Below, piece after piece: positions 10,474-23,816 of a stretch of DNA of 64,000 nucleotides. The DNA comes from Klebsiella oxytoca NBRC 105695 (GTDB lineage Bacteria; Pseudomonadota; Gammaproteobacteria; Enterobacterales; Enterobacteriaceae). Position 1 is the first letter of the stretch. The number at the start of each line of letters is the position of its first letter. The notes under the pieces were generated by a model. The model had not been told where the DNA came from and made no database searches. It saw only the letters and a program-made list of their open reading frames with translations. A program made the position numbers and the translations under genes. The stretch is taken from contig NZ_BCZK01000001.1 in NCBI RefSeq assembly GCF_001598695.1, forward strand, positions 620,001 through 684,000. The letters run 5' to 3'.

Positions 10474-10493
10474 TACTGTATATATAAACAGTA
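10474..10493 (+). promoter_or_regulatory. LexA operator (SOS box) of umuDC
   Basis: TACTGTATATATAAACAGTA matches the LexA consensus (TACTGTATATATATACAGTA) at 19 of 20 positions. It sits 20 bases before the umuD start, as in E. coli umuDC. The 348 bases between J and umuD otherwise hold only a weak hairpin (GAGGCC-ATAC-GGCCCC at about 10174-10190) and no convincing gene. Confidence 0.9.
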
Positions 10494-10513
10494 TTTATGT
10501 GAGCGAGTTTATT

Positions 10514-10933
10514 ATGCAGTTTTACACGCCCGTTGAGTTACGTAAGATCATCCTGATTCCGTTGTTCAGTGACCTTGTGCAATGTGGTTTTCCGAGTCCA
10601 GCGCAGGATTATGTTGAGCAACGTATTGACCTGAACGAGTTGTTAGTTAACCACCCCAGCGCGACGTATTTTGTCAAAGCTGCCGGCGATAGCATGAAGG
10701 ACGCCGGGATCGGGGAGGGAGATTTACTGGTCGTGGATAGCTCACGAACCGCAGTCCATGGCGATATCGTGATTGCCGCTGTGAACGGGGAGTTTACCGT
10801 TAAGAAGCTGCAGCTGCATCCGCGGGTTCAGCTTAACCCAATGAATCCTGCATATTCGCCGATAGTCGTAGGAAGCGAGGATACTCTCGACGTGTTCGGG
10901 GTCGTTACTTTCATCATCAAATCGGCTGGCTGA
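10514..10933 (+). CDS. umuD: UmuD, self-cleaving subunit precursor of DNA polymerase V
   Basis: UmuD is cut by RecA-stimulated self-proteolysis to UmuD', which joins UmuC to form translesion polymerase V. The start at 10514 gives 139 aa ([11 protein letters not shown]...), the same length as E. coli UmuD; a GTG 15 bases upstream is less likely. The cleavage site LVQCGFPSP, catalytic Ser in GDSM and catalytic Lys in FTVKKLQL are all present. umuC begins one base after its stop, so the pair is translationally coupled. Expression should be LexA-repressed through the box at 10474. Its place directly after tail gene J marks it as prophage cargo rather than the core chromosomal copy. Confidence 0.95.
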   Translation: MQFYTPVELRKIILIPLFSDLVQCGFPSPAQDYVEQRIDLNELLVNHPSATYFVKAAGDSMKDAGIGEGDLLVVDSSRTAVHGDIVIAAVNGEFTVKKLQLHPRVQLNPMNPAYSPIVVGSEDTLDVFGVVTFIIKSAG

Positions 10934-10934
10934 G

Positions 10935-12200
10935 ATGTTTGCGCTTTGCGATGTGAACTCATTTTACGCATCGTGCGAAACAGTATTCAGACCAGATCTG
11001 AAAGGGCGGCCAGTGGTCGTCCTTTCCAATAATGATGGTTGTGTGATTGCCCGTAGCGCAGAAGCCAAGCCGTTTGTCAAAATGGGTGAGCCGTACTTCA
11101 AACAAAAGGATCTGTTTCGCCGGCACGGCATTATCGCGTTTAGTAGCAACTATGAGCTCTATGCCGATATGTCCAATCGTGTGATGACGACACTGGAGGA
11201 GCTATCTCCACGATGCGAAATTTACAGCATCGATGAAGCTTTTTGCGACCTGACAGGAGTTCGTAACTGCCGCGACCTAACCGACTTTGGCCGGGAAATT
11301 CGTGAGACAGTTCTACGAAGGACGCACCTCACTGTAGGCGTTGGCATAGCCCAGACTAAAACTCTGGCTAAGCTGGCAAATCACGCAGCGAAACAGTGGC
11401 AGCGGCAGACCGGAGGTGTGGTTGATTTGTCGAACCTGGAGCGGCAGAGAAAGCTAATGGCGATCTTACCAGTTGATGAGGTATGGGGCGTTGGGCGCCG
11501 TATCAGTAAAAAGCTGGAAGCCATGGGGATTAAAACTGTGCTGCAGCTGGCTGATACTGATATCAGGTTTATCCGTAAGCATTTTAATGTGGTACTGGAG
11601 CGAACAGTGCGGGAACTGCGCGGCGAGCCATGCCTCGGTCTGGAGGAATTCGCGCCGGTAAAACAGGAAATCGTGTGCAGCCGTTCGTTCGGCGGTCGTA
11701 TCACGGAATACCATGAGATGAGGCAGGCGATATGCAGCTATGCGTCGCGCGCAGCGGAGAAACTCCGTGGCGAGCATCAGTATTGCCGGTTCATCTCAGC
11801 GTTCGTTAAAACCAGTCCCTTCGCACTGAACGAGCCATATTACGGTAATAGTGCATCGGTAAAACTGCTAACGCCAACTCAGGATAGCCGCGATATCATC
11901 GAAGCGGCAACGAAATGCCTCGATGCAATCTGGAAAGATGGGCATCGTTATCAGAAAGCAGGGGTAATGCTGGGCGATTTCTACAGTCAGGGCGTTGCAC
12001 AGCTGAATCTGTTCGATGACAACGCACCGCGGCAGAACAGCGAAAAGTTAATGGAAGTTCTCGACCACCTTAACGCAAAGGACGGAAGGGGGACGCTCTA
12101 TTTTGCAGGGCAGGGAATGCAGACCGCATGGCAGATGAAGCGAGAAATGCTATCACCCCGCTATACAACGAGATACAGCGACCTGCTGAAGGTCAAGTGA
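10935..12200 (+). CDS. umuC: UmuC, Y-family DNA polymerase V catalytic subunit
   Basis: UmuC carries out error-prone synthesis across lesions during the SOS response, bound to UmuD'2 and RecA. The protein is 421 aa (E. coli 422). The N-terminal palm starts with FALCDVNSFYASCE, whose Asp is a metal ligand, and the second catalytic motif YSIDEAF is intact at about residues 99-105. The helix-hairpin-helix region (VWGVGRRISKKLEAMGI) and the C-terminal beta-clamp-binding type motif QLNLFDD are also intact. The gene appears complete and functional. It overlaps, tail to tail, the end of a decayed minus-strand frame. Confidence 0.95.
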   Translation: MFALCDVNSFYASCETVFRPDLKGRPVVVLSNNDGCVIARSAEAKPFVKMGEPYFKQKDLFRRHGIIAFSSNYELYADMSNRVMTTLEELSPRCEIYSIDEAFCDLTGVRNCRDLTDFGREIRETVLRRTHLTVGVGIAQTKTLAKLANHAAKQWQRQTGGVVDLSNLERQRKLMAILPVDEVWGVGRRISKKLEAMGIKTVLQLADTDIRFIRKHFNVVLERTVRELRGEPCLGLEEFAPVKQEIVCSRSFGGRITEYHEMRQAICSYASRAAEKLRGEHQYCRFISAFVKTSPFALNEPYYGNSASVKLLTPTQDSRDIIEAATKCLDAIWKDGHRYQKAGVMLGDFYSQGVAQLNLFDDNAPRQNSEKLMEVLDHLNAKDGRGTLYFAGQGMQTAWQMKREMLSPRYTTRYSDLLKVK

Positions 12201-12430
12201 CCGGCCCCTGATTCTTCACGTTACCAACCGCGTGGGATACAGGTTGCCATGTGAAATGGTCTGCTGACACTGCAACATCCGCATTTATCTCCTCCGTCTC
12301 TTTCCCTCCTATATCCTGCCTCATCCATTCGCGCGCTGCTTACGGCTCGGGGAAACGCGGGTATAGGAGGTCAATATCAATAAGGCGTTTATCGACCTCA
12401 AAATCAACGACCGTAAAACGCCTTAAAATT
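12193..12430 (-). pseudogene. Decayed small gene of unknown function (in-frame stop, no start)
   Basis: The minus strand holds a frame reading FTVVDFEVDKRLIDIDLLYP, then RFPEP, a TAA, and then AAREWMRQDIGG through EINADVAVSADHFTW to a TGA at 12193-12195. Amino-acid texture on both sides of the stop looks coding and continuous. No ATG with a ribosome site precedes it, and a TGA lies just upstream in the same frame. I do not recognise the family. It is probably a broken phage gene; its last 8 bases overlap the end of umuC. Confidence 0.45.
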
Positions 12431-12451
12431 CGTCACCACTTTCTACTATTC

Positions 12452-13624
12452 CTAAATCTCCGCAGGGTCCGGCCAACTTACAAATGGCAAGCCATTATCT
12501 GAGTAGCCTGAAAAAAGGGGCCCCTGGAAGTAAGCGATACCGGCTGACTCCAGCCACATCCATTCTTCAGCTTTCTCGATATCAGTAGCGCATATTCTTA
12601 TCTCGAGCGTATCACAGCAACTGATTATGCTTTGAACTACAGCTTGTTTCGCACCATCCCTGTGGATATTTCTTATTAGCTCACCATGAATTTTAATTTT
12701 TTCAGGCTGGAATTTTGTTAGGAGGAGTAAGCCTGCATGTCCAGACCCAAAGTCATTAATAGCAACGCTTATACCAGCGCTTTTAAGTATTCGCACCGCA
12801 TATAAAAAGTCATCAATATTGGCGAACAAATCTTTTTCTAAGAATTCGATGATAATTTGTTCAGGAATGAGATCGCTTTGTTCAATATACTTAAGCAGCA
12901 TACAAGGGGCATCACTAATCTTGATTATAGTCAATGGTAATAGACTTATAGAAACCCTTTGTTCAGAATGAAGGAAACTACCAGCTTCAAGAAGAGCAAC
13001 ACGCTTTGATTCAAGATCATGATGTAACAAGTCCATTCCATACAAACCAGTTGTCTTGGGATTGCTGAACTGGAACGAATGGACCTTTCTCGCGAGAGGA
13101 TCTACCACTGGATTTATAATGAAGGAACTAGCAATATAAGGACTTTCAGGGATTAAAGGTTCCCTGGTAAACAGCCATTCAGTAGTGGACGGCAATTTAT
13201 AGTATTTTTCTTGTTGTATGGACTCTATGAATGTCCGAAAAAAACGCAATGCTCTATCATTATAAAGCAGTTGGTGTTGTGTAGTCCCTCTGTTCAGAAT
13301 TGCCCTCAGGCAGTCTTCATGGCTATGTAAATCAATATCAATTAATTCCATGCCCGCATTACCAAATCGCCTGAAAGGTGCAACGTCATTTAAGAGTTCA
13401 ACAATATTAAAGTGACGAGTATCACTACAGATTCTACTGTAAATTTCGTTAACTTGGGCCTGAGGTCCTTCCAGTAATTGCAGAAAGTGAATCCCATTAA
13501 AAATCAAAATTCCAGTAACATCACTTTTGATATTATGTGCATTTGCGAGCTCAATCATTTCCATGATTGAGGTTCTTGAAATGCTACTATGGGCATGACT
13601 ACGGTAAATGATAGTTGTAAGCAT
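12452..13624 (-). CDS. BLUF photoreceptor domain fused to a degenerate EAL domain (BluF/YcgF-like)
   Basis: 390 aa. The N-terminal BLUF domain (residues 1-93) keeps the flavin-contacting residues Tyr7, Asn31 and Gln49 and a Met92 near the end, so blue-light sensing through FAD is plausible. The C-terminal EAL domain (about 170-385) has lost key positions: the Glu of the EAL motif is Gln185 (SFQFS), the metal-ligand Asn is Ser227 (VSISLLP) and the first Asp of DDFG is Asn290 (INDFGSG). Glu260, Asp291, the Lys of EKIKI and the Gln of YFQG remain. Cyclic-di-GMP hydrolysis is therefore unlikely. The protein resembles E. coli BluF (YcgF), which has no phosphodiesterase activity and instead relieves repression by the MerR-type protein BluR. 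No MerR gene is nearby. The gene is visibly AT-richer than its neighbours and sits in prophage-derived DNA, which suggests transfer. Confidence 0.85.
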   Translation of the reverse strand: MLTTIIYRSHAHSSISRTSIMEMIELANAHNIKSDVTGILIFNGIHFLQLLEGPQAQVNEIYSRICSDTRHFNIVELLNDVAPFRRFGNAGMELIDIDLHSHEDCLRAILNRGTTQHQLLYNDRALRFFRTFIESIQQEKYYKLPSTTEWLFTREPLIPESPYIASSFIINPVVDPLARKVHSFQFSNPKTTGLYGMDLLHHDLESKRVALLEAGSFLHSEQRVSISLLPLTIIKISDAPCMLLKYIEQSDLIPEQIIIEFLEKDLFANIDDFLYAVRILKSAGISVAINDFGSGHAGLLLLTKFQPEKIKIHGELIRNIHRDGAKQAVVQSIISCCDTLEIRICATDIEKAEEWMWLESAGIAYFQGPLFSGYSDNGLPFVSWPDPAEI

Positions 13625-13879
13625 CTCAGTCCTCGCTATGGTGTCTAAACAGAGATTAGCAGACTTATGATCTAAAATTCGAGGAAATTATCAAAAATCT
13701 TTAGCCCGCTACTAATGATAAAATGTCTGTACCTTTCAGAAGGATTGGTATCAATTCATCAGCACAAAATGTTCGTTTTACACGATAAGCAAATAATTTC
13801 TTGACATATTAAAATGGTAAAAGAGTAGGGGCTATCGGTTAATTTTACTCAGTTATACCAGTCGTCAGCCTAGCAAACA

Positions 13880-14150
13880 TCGAGCCATGTTGCCATAGAG
13901 GTTTGTACACCTGACTTATCGTGGAGATTTCAACGTGGGCGAATATGGGCACCGGCTTTTCGCTCACCCCCGGCACATAGCCGCGTGAACGGCGTTGGCC
14001 TTACGTACGCTCAGTAGCAAAACTTTAGTCCCTGGCACCACGTTATCGGGTGATTGGTTCGGGGTCATAGGCGATATCTCGCTCGGCCTCTTCGGCTAAA
14101 TAAGCCAGGTATTCTTCACGGGTTTGTGATTGAGCAAATCGTCCGCACAT
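13880..14150 (-). pseudogene. yedK: yedK (SRAP/HMCES) remnant, frameshifted and truncated
   Basis: From the ATG at 14150 the minus strand reads MCGRFAQSQTREEYLAYLAE...YDPEPITR and then a stop. A shift of frame restores NVVPGTKVLLLS, and another restores GYVPGVSEKP...VYKPLWQHGS, all hallmarks of the YedK/SRAP family, whose Cys2 crosslinks to abasic sites in single-stranded DNA. A two-base loss after codon ITR explains the first break. The catalytic C-terminal half is missing. SRAP genes often travel with umuDC in prophages, so this looks like the far end of the same SOS cargo block. The flanking 13625-13879 (upstream of the BLUF gene) shows no gene. Confidence 0.8.
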
Positions 14151-14567
14151 AATCTACCTCCAGTCGGTAAGACTAAAAGTATAGACATCGCGCAGGAGGA
14201 CTGATCGAGGGAGTAAGAATAGAGATTCATCATGAAAGAGAGGTGCGCACCGAAATTTACATGACTATCGGAATGGATGATGCCAGCGGGGTGGGATGTG
14301 GTAAACCGATTCGTTTGCGATCTGGAAAGCTGCTCGCAAATACCTTTTCTTTTAATTCTCCATGTTAAATTTCAGACTCTGATTCAATACCCATAGTTTT
14401 GTTGCAGCTTTCATGAGAAGTTGATGCCGTGTATCATGGTGACTCGGTATTAGGAGTTTATGGCGGGTACATTTTGGATTTTGTACATCCTGGTGTACAC
14501 ATTAAGCAGAGTGAAGCTCATAAACGTGTGTAAACTACTAATATTAATAAATTAATCAATTTTGCAT

Positions 14568-14588
14568 GTGCTCTTTCGTGTGGGGCAC
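14568..14588 (+). promoter_or_regulatory. thrS operator hairpin (anticodon-like arm)
   Basis: GTGCTC-TTTCGTGTG-GGGCAC folds into a stem with a loop containing CGU, a threonine anticodon. It lies 22-42 bases before the thrS ATG. In E. coli ThrRS binds such an anticodon-like arm in its own leader and blocks ribosome loading. A second inverted repeat, TGTACATCCTGGTGTACA, lies upstream at about 14481-14498. The stretch 14151-14480 holds no gene I can support. Confidence 0.8.
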
Positions 14589-14609
14589 CACTGCAAATAA
14601 GGACATGAA

Positions 14610-16538
14610 ATGCCTGTAATTACGCTTCCTGATGGCAGCCAACGCCATTTTGATCATGCTGTGAGCCCGATGGACGTCGCTTTGGATATTGGCCCCGGTC
14701 TGGCGAAAGCCACCATTGCGGGTCGTGTCAACGGCGAGCTGGTCGACGCCTGTGACTTAATTGAAAACGACGCGACGCTCTCTATCATCACCGCGAAAGA
14801 TGAAGATGGTCTTGAGATTATTCGTCACTCCTGTGCGCACCTTTTAGGGCACGCAATTAAACAGCTGTGGCCAAATACCAAAATGGCGATCGGCCCGGTT
14901 GTCGACAATGGTTTTTACTATGATGTCGATCTGGACCATACCCTGACCCAGGAAGATATCGACGCGCTCGAAAAGCGTATGCACGAGCTCGCCGAGAAAA
15001 ACTACGACGTCATTAAGAAGAAAGTCAGCTGGCACGAAGCGCGTGAAACCTTCGTGAAGCGCGGCGAGAGCTATAAAGTCTCCATTCTTGATGAAAACAT
15101 TGCTCATGATGACAAACCCGGTTTGTATCATCATGAAGAATATGTCGATATGTGCCGTGGACCGCATGTGCCGAATATGCGTTTCTGCCATCACTTCAAA
15201 CTGATGAAGACCGCTGGCGCCTACTGGCGCGGCGATAGCAACAATAAAATGCTGCAGCGCATCTACGGGACCGCATGGGCAGATAAAAAAGCCTTAAATG
15301 CCTATCTGCAGCGTCTGGAAGAAGCCGCTAAGCGCGATCACCGTAAAATCGGCAAGCAGCTCGACCTGTATCATATGCAGGAAGAGGCGCCGGGTATGGT
15401 ATTCTGGCATAACGATGGCTGGACTATCTTCCGCGAACTGGAAACTTTTGTGCGTTCTAAGCTGAAAGAGTACCAGTATCAGGAAGTTAAAGGTCCGTTT
15501 ATGATGGACCGTGTGCTGTGGGAAAAAACCGGCCACTGGGACAACTATAAAGATGCGATGTTCACCACGTCTTCTGAGAACCGTGAATACTGCATCAAGC
15601 CGATGAACTGCCCGGGTCACGTACAGATCTTCAACCAGGGTCTGAAATCCTACCGCGATCTGCCGTTACGTATGGCTGAATTCGGTAGCTGCCATCGTAA
15701 CGAACCGTCAGGCGCGCTGCATGGCCTGATGCGCGTACGTGGCTTTACTCAGGACGACGCCCATATCTTCTGTACTGAAGATCAGGTTCGCGATGAAGTG
15801 AACGCCTGTATTCGTATGGTCTACGATATGTACAGCACCTTTGGCTTCGAGAAAATCGTCGTCAAACTGTCGACTCGCCCGGAAAAACGCATCGGTAGCG
15901 ATGAGACCTGGGATCGTGCTGAAGCGGATCTGGCCGTTGCGCTGGAAGAGAACAACATCCCGTTTGAGTATCAGCTGGGTGAAGGCGCGTTCTACGGTCC
16001 GAAAATTGAATTTACCCTGTATGACTGCCTCGATCGTGCATGGCAGTGCGGTACTGTACAGCTGGACTTCTCCCTGCCGCAGCGTTTAAGCGCCTCTTAT
16101 GTGGGTGAAAATAACGAACGACAGGTTCCGGTAATGATTCACCGCGCAATTCTTGGTTCGCTGGAGCGCTTCATCGGCATCCTGACCGAAGAGTTTGCGG
16201 GCTTCTTCCCAAGCTGGCTTGCGCCGGTGCAGGTTGTGGTCATGAATATTACTGATTCTCAGGCTGAATACGTTAACGAATTGACGCGTAAACTACAAAA
16301 TGCGGGCATTCGCGTAAAAGCAGACTTGAGAAATGAGAAGATAGGCTTTAAAATCCGCGAGCACACTTTACGTCGTGTCCCTTACATGTTGGTCTGTGGC
16401 GACAAAGAGGTAGAAGCCGGCAAAGTCGCCGTGCGTACCCGTCGTGGCAAAGACTTGGGCAGCCTGGACGTAAATGAAGTTATCGAGAAGCTGCAACAAG
16501 AGATTCGCAGCCGCAGTCTAAAACAACTGGAGGAATAA
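14610..16538 (+). CDS. thrS: Threonyl-tRNA synthetase
   Basis: Class II synthetase that charges tRNA-Thr. At 642 aa it matches E. coli ThrS in length. Order of domains: TGS (1-60), N2 editing domain with [10 protein letters not shown] (about 73-82), catalytic core with the zinc-binding region ([10 protein letters not shown]) and [20 protein letters not shown] motif 2, and the C-terminal anticodon-binding domain from about 535. First gene of the thrS-infC-rpmI-rplT cluster; the infC start is 3 bases after its stop. It is expected to autoregulate translation through the leader hairpin at 14568. Confidence 0.98.
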   Translation: MPVITLPDGSQRHFDHAVSPMDVALDIGPGLAKATIAGRVNGELVDACDLIENDATLSIITAKDEDGLEIIRHSCAHLLGHAIKQLWPNTKMAIGPVVDNGFYYDVDLDHTLTQEDIDALEKRMHELAEKNYDVIKKKVSWHEARETFVKRGESYKVSILDENIAHDDKPGLYHHEEYVDMCRGPHVPNMRFCHHFKLMKTAGAYWRGDSNNKMLQRIYGTAWADKKALNAYLQRLEEAAKRDHRKIGKQLDLYHMQEEAPGMVFWHNDGWTIFRELETFVRSKLKEYQYQEVKGPFMMDRVLWEKTGHWDNYKDAMFTTSSENREYCIKPMNCPGHVQIFNQGLKSYRDLPLRMAEFGSCHRNEPSGALHGLMRVRGFTQDDAHIFCTEDQVRDEVNACIRMVYDMYSTFGFEKIVVKLSTRPEKRIGSDETWDRAEADLAVALEENNIPFEYQLGEGAFYGPKIEFTLYDCLDRAWQCGTVQLDFSLPQRLSASYVGENNERQVPVMIHRAILGSLERFIGILTEEFAGFFPSWLAPVQVVVMNITDSQAEYVNELTRKLQNAGIRVKADLRNEKIGFKIREHTLRRVPYMLVCGDKEVEAGKVAVRTRRGKDLGSLDVNEVIEKLQQEIRSRSLKQLEE

Positions 16539-17084
<546 letters not shown>

Positions 17085-17099
17085 GGCCTTCAAGTAGCA

Positions 17100-17125
17100 A
17101 TGTCTGTGGAGCCTGCGGGTTCCAC
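17100..17125 (+). promoter_or_regulatory. Leader hairpin upstream of rpmI (L20 control region)
   Basis: TGTGGAGCCTGCGGGTTCCACA forms a strong stem in the 96-base gap between infC and rpmI. In E. coli ribosomal protein L20 represses rpmI-rplT translation by binding structures in this leader. Assignment rests on position and structure only. Confidence 0.6.
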
Positions 17126-17156
17126 AGCCGTTGTTCGCCTATGTTTCGTTTATTAA

Positions 17157-17378
<222 letters not shown>

Positions 17379-17407
17379 GTCGTTAACCCTTTTAACTTTT
17401 TAATTAG

Positions 17408-17785
<378 letters not shown>

Positions 17786-17793
17786 GCCAGTTG

Positions 17794-17822
17794 AAAGAGG
17801 GAGCTTGTCTCCCTCTTTTCGT
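17794..17822 (+). terminator. Terminator after rplT
   Basis: GAGGGAG-CTTGT-CTCCCTC followed by TTTTCGTTT. It separates the infC-rplT unit from the pheM leader. Confidence 0.8.
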
Positions 17823-17907
17823 TTCAAGACTATCAATACATTGACTTTTATTCGCGTAAGCTTTTCAATATCGATCTTACGTTTTTACCAGACAAGGTAA
17901 TGCAAGC

Positions 17908-17952
17908 ATGAATGCTGCTATTTTCCGCTTCTTTTTTTACTTTAGCACCTGA
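17908..17952 (+). CDS. pheM: PheST operon leader peptide
   Basis: The 14-residue peptide [14 protein letters not shown] has five Phe codons and matches E. coli PheM as I remember it. Ribosome stalling at the Phe codons when charged tRNA-Phe is scarce prevents formation of the terminator at 18001 and raises pheST transcription. The hairpin about 50 bases downstream fits this attenuation arrangement. Confidence 0.95.
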
Positions 17953-17996
17953 ACTCAGGAGGCTAGCGCGTGAAAGAAGAAACGGAAAACAGCGCC

Positions 17997-18027
17997 AAAA
18001 AGCCTCCCACTGTGGAGGCTTTTTTTG
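17997..18027 (+). terminator. pheST attenuator
   Basis: AAAAAGCCTCC-CACTGT-GGAGGCTTTTTTT is a classic intrinsic terminator placed between pheM and pheS. With the Phe-rich leader peptide it forms the attenuation control of pheST. The remaining bases up to pheS show only a modest GC-rich dyad near 18092-18107. Confidence 0.9.
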
Positions 18028-18088
18028 TATCTGAACTGGCTTGTTCTATTTCAAGCCCCAGACGAGTGGCTGGCCCTGGTCATTCTGA

Positions 18089-21568
<3,480 letters not shown>

Positions 21569-21572
21569 ACCT

Positions 21573-21872
21573 ATGGCGCTTACAAAAGCTGAAATGTCAG
21601 AATATCTGTTTGATAAGCTTGGGCTTAGCAAGCGGGATGCCAAAGAGCTGGTAGAGTTGTTTTTCGAAGAGGTCCGTCGCGCTCTGGAAAACGGGGAGCA
21701 GGTAAAGCTCTCCGGGTTCGGCAACTTCGATTTGCGTGATAAAAACCAACGCCCGGGCCGTAACCCGAAAACGGGAGAGGATATCCCTATTACAGCCCGG
21801 CGAGTGGTGACTTTCAGACCTGGCCAGAAGCTAAAAAGCCGCGTCGAAAATGCGTCACCCAGAGACAAATAA
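21573..21872 (+). CDS. ihfA: Integration host factor subunit alpha
   Basis: 99 aa HU-family DNA-bending protein that pairs with IhfB. The start [20 protein letters not shown] and the beta-arm motif [12 protein letters not shown] with the intercalating Pro are conserved. It sits at the end of pheST as in E. coli, where it also has its own SOS-linked, autoregulated promoters inside pheT. A strong terminator follows. Confidence 0.98.
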   Translation: MALTKAEMSEYLFDKLGLSKRDAKELVELFFEEVRRALENGEQVKLSGFGNFDLRDKNQRPGRNPKTGEDIPITARRVVTFRPGQKLKSRVENASPRDK

Positions 21873-21884
21873 TCTGAACTAACT

Positions 21885-21911
21885 AAAAAGGCCGCGATGC
21901 GGCCTTTTTTC
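21885..21911 (+). terminator. Terminator after ihfA
   Basis: AAAAAGGCCGC-GAT-GCGGCCTTTTTT, a perfect stem with T-run, overlapping the upstream leader of btuC. Confidence 0.92.
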
Positions 21912-21968
21912 TTTTCTTCGCCGAATACCGTAAAATCAATCACATCCTTTTCCCCGATGCAGAAATCT

Positions 21969-22955
21969 ATGCTGACCTTTGCTCAAATTCAACGGCGCCG
22001 CAGCCGGCGCTGGCTTGCCGTATTAACCTTGCTGCTGCTGGCTACGTCGACCATTAGCCTGTGCGCGGGCGACCAGTGGATTGGCCCCGGCGAATGGTTT
22101 AGCGCCAAAGGTGAGCTGTTTATCTGGCAGATACGTCTGCCGCGCACCCTGGCCGTTCTGCTGGTGGGCGCCGCGCTGGCGCTTTCCGGGGCGATTATGC
22201 AGGCGCTGTTTGAAAACCCGCTGGCGGAGCCCGGCCTGCTGGGGGTCTCAAACGGCGCTGGAGTCGGCCTGATTGCTGCCGTATTGCTGGGAAAAGGACT
22301 GCTTCCTGGTTGGGCGCTGGGGCTGTGTGCAATCGCGGGCGCGCTGGTCATAACCTTTATTTTGCTACGTTTCGCCCGGCGGCATCTGTCTACCAGCCGT
22401 CTGCTGCTGGCGGGTGTGGCGCTCGGTATTATTTGTAGCGCGCTGATGACCTGGGCAGTCTATTTCTCTACCTCTTTCGATCTCCGCCAGCTGATGTACT
22501 GGATGATGGGCGGATTTGGCGGCGTAGACTGGCAGCAGCTGTGGTTGATGCTGGCGCTGCTGCCGGTACTGGCCTGGGGATGCCTGCAATCGCAGCCGCT
22601 TAATTTGCTCGCGCTGGGGGAGGTTTCAGCGCGTCAACTGGGGCTTCCGCTGTGGTTATGGCGAAAGGTACTGGTGGTCGCGACCGGTTGGCTGGTGGGC
22701 GTCAGCGTGGCGCTGGCTGGAGCGATTGGCTTTATCGGTCTGGTTATCCCGCATATTCTGCGTTTATGTGGTTTGAGCGATCACCGCGTACTGCTTCCGG
22801 CTTGTCTGCTGGCGGGCGCCAGCGCGCTGCTGGGGGCGGATATCGTCGCGCGGCTGGCGCTATCTGCGGCGGAGCTGCCTATTGGCGTAGTGACCGCCAC
22901 CCTGGGGGCGCCGGTGTTTATCTGGTTATTGCTTAAATCAGGCCGCCCGCATTAA
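21969..22955 (+). CDS. btuC: Vitamin B12 ABC transporter permease BtuC
   Basis: 328 aa multi-spanning inner-membrane protein of the FecCD/BtuC family, forming the BtuC2D2 cobalamin importer with BtuD and periplasmic BtuF. The start at [15 protein letters not shown] corresponds to E. coli BtuC; a start at 21957 (MQKSMLTF) is possible. Family landmarks are [39 protein letters not shown] and the coupling-helix region [15 protein letters not shown]. btuD lies 1.6 kb downstream, separated by a MetQ-like gene on the other strand. Confidence 0.96.
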   Translation: MLTFAQIQRRRSRRWLAVLTLLLLATSTISLCAGDQWIGPGEWFSAKGELFIWQIRLPRTLAVLLVGAALALSGAIMQALFENPLAEPGLLGVSNGAGVGLIAAVLLGKGLLPGWALGLCAIAGALVITFILLRFARRHLSTSRLLLAGVALGIICSALMTWAVYFSTSFDLRQLMYWMMGGFGGVDWQQLWLMLALLPVLAWGCLQSQPLNLLALGEVSARQLGLPLWLWRKVLVVATGWLVGVSVALAGAIGFIGLVIPHILRLCGLSDHRVLLPACLLAGASALLGADIVARLALSAAELPIGVVTATLGAPVFIWLLLKSGRPH

Positions 22956-22964
22956 CGGGCGGCC
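22941..22964. terminator. Hairpin between btuC and the MetQ-like gene
   Basis: GGCCGCCCG-CATTAA-CGGGCGGCC overlaps the btuC stop and lies between two convergent genes. There is no T-run on the plus strand, so efficiency is uncertain. Confidence 0.5.
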
Positions 22965-23012
22965 ATACAGACAGGGGCTGGCTTGTTGCCGCCTCTGTAT
23001 GCGGCCGATCCA

Positions 23013-23816
23013 TTACCAGCCCTTAATCGCATCGCCTTTATAGACTTCCGCTGCCTTGTCGGCAACGGCTTGCGTCTGGAAGGCCTCTTTCAGTTCCTGA
23101 ACTTTTTTACTGTCTTTATTATCTTCGCGCGCAACAATGGCGTTGACGTACGGAGAGTCCGGCCCCTCCATAAATAACCCATCGCGAGCGGCGGACAGAC
23201 CAGCCTGCGCGGAGAAATTGGTATTAATAATCGACAGGGCGACGTTCGGGTCGTCAAGCGTACGGGTCAGCTGCGGCGTGTCGACTTCCACAATCTTCAG
23301 CTGTTTAGGATTATCAATAATATCCAGCGTCGTCGGCAGGTAGCCTGTCCCGTCTTTCAGCTTGATCAAGCCCTGCGCCTGTAGCAACAGCAAACTGCGG
23401 CCCAGGGTGGTGGTTTCGTTAGAAATGGAGATCGTCGCGCCGTCAGGCAGTTCGCTAATATTTTTGATTTTCTTCGAGTAAGCGGCGATCGGGAAGACGA
23501 AGGTTTTACCGACAATCGCAAACTTATAGCCGCGTTCTTTTGATTGCGCTTCAAGGTAAGGCAGCGTCTGGAAGGCGTTAGCAGCAACGTCTTTATTGTT
23601 TAACGCTTCGTTCGGCAGGACGTAATCATTAAAAGAGATGACCTCCACGTCGAGGTTGTATTTCTCTTTAGCCACCTGTTCTACGACTTTCCAGATAGCC
23701 TCATCCGGCCCGGTATTGATCGCGACTTTAACTTTATTATCTTCATCCGGCGAGCAGGCCGATAACAGCGCGACGGAGGCCGCAATTAACACGGTGCTAA
23801 ACATCTTTTTCATCAA
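23013..23816 (-). CDS. MetQ/NlpA-family substrate-binding lipoprotein
   Basis: 267 aa with signal peptide and lipobox LLSAC (about residues 17-21), so an inner-membrane-anchored lipoprotein facing the periplasm. The mature part (VKVAINTGPDEAIWKVVEQV, then YVLPNEALNNKDVAANAFQTLPYLE) is that of the MetQ/NlpA family, whose best known member captures methionine for the MetNI importer. No metN or metI gene is near; it stands alone between btuC and btuE on the opposite strand. It may work with MetNI encoded elsewhere or bind another ligand. Absent at this place in E. coli as I know it. Confidence 0.85.
   Translation of the reverse strand: MMKKMFSTVLIAASVALLSACSPDEDNKVKVAINTGPDEAIWKVVEQVAKEKYNLDVEVISFNDYVLPNEALNNKDVAANAFQTLPYLEAQSKERGYKFAIVGKTFVFPIAAYSKKIKNISELPDGATISISNETTTLGRSLLLLQAQGLIKLKDGTGYLPTTLDIIDNPKQLKIVEVDTPQLTRTLDDPNVALSIINTNFSAQAGLSAARDGLFMEGPDSPYVNAIVAREDNKDSKKVQELKEAFQTQAVADKAAEVYKGDAIKGW

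Noticed and set aside
12251-12502. 83-codon plus-strand ORF after umuC
   Set aside because: Serine/arginine-rich shadow of the decayed minus-strand frame; no ribosome site.
14195-14370. Plus-strand frame reading VRIEIHHEREVRTEIY..., reminiscent of phage DinI-like proteins
   Set aside because: Only a few residues agree, there is no start codon and the C-terminal half does not fit; too weak to call a dinI remnant.
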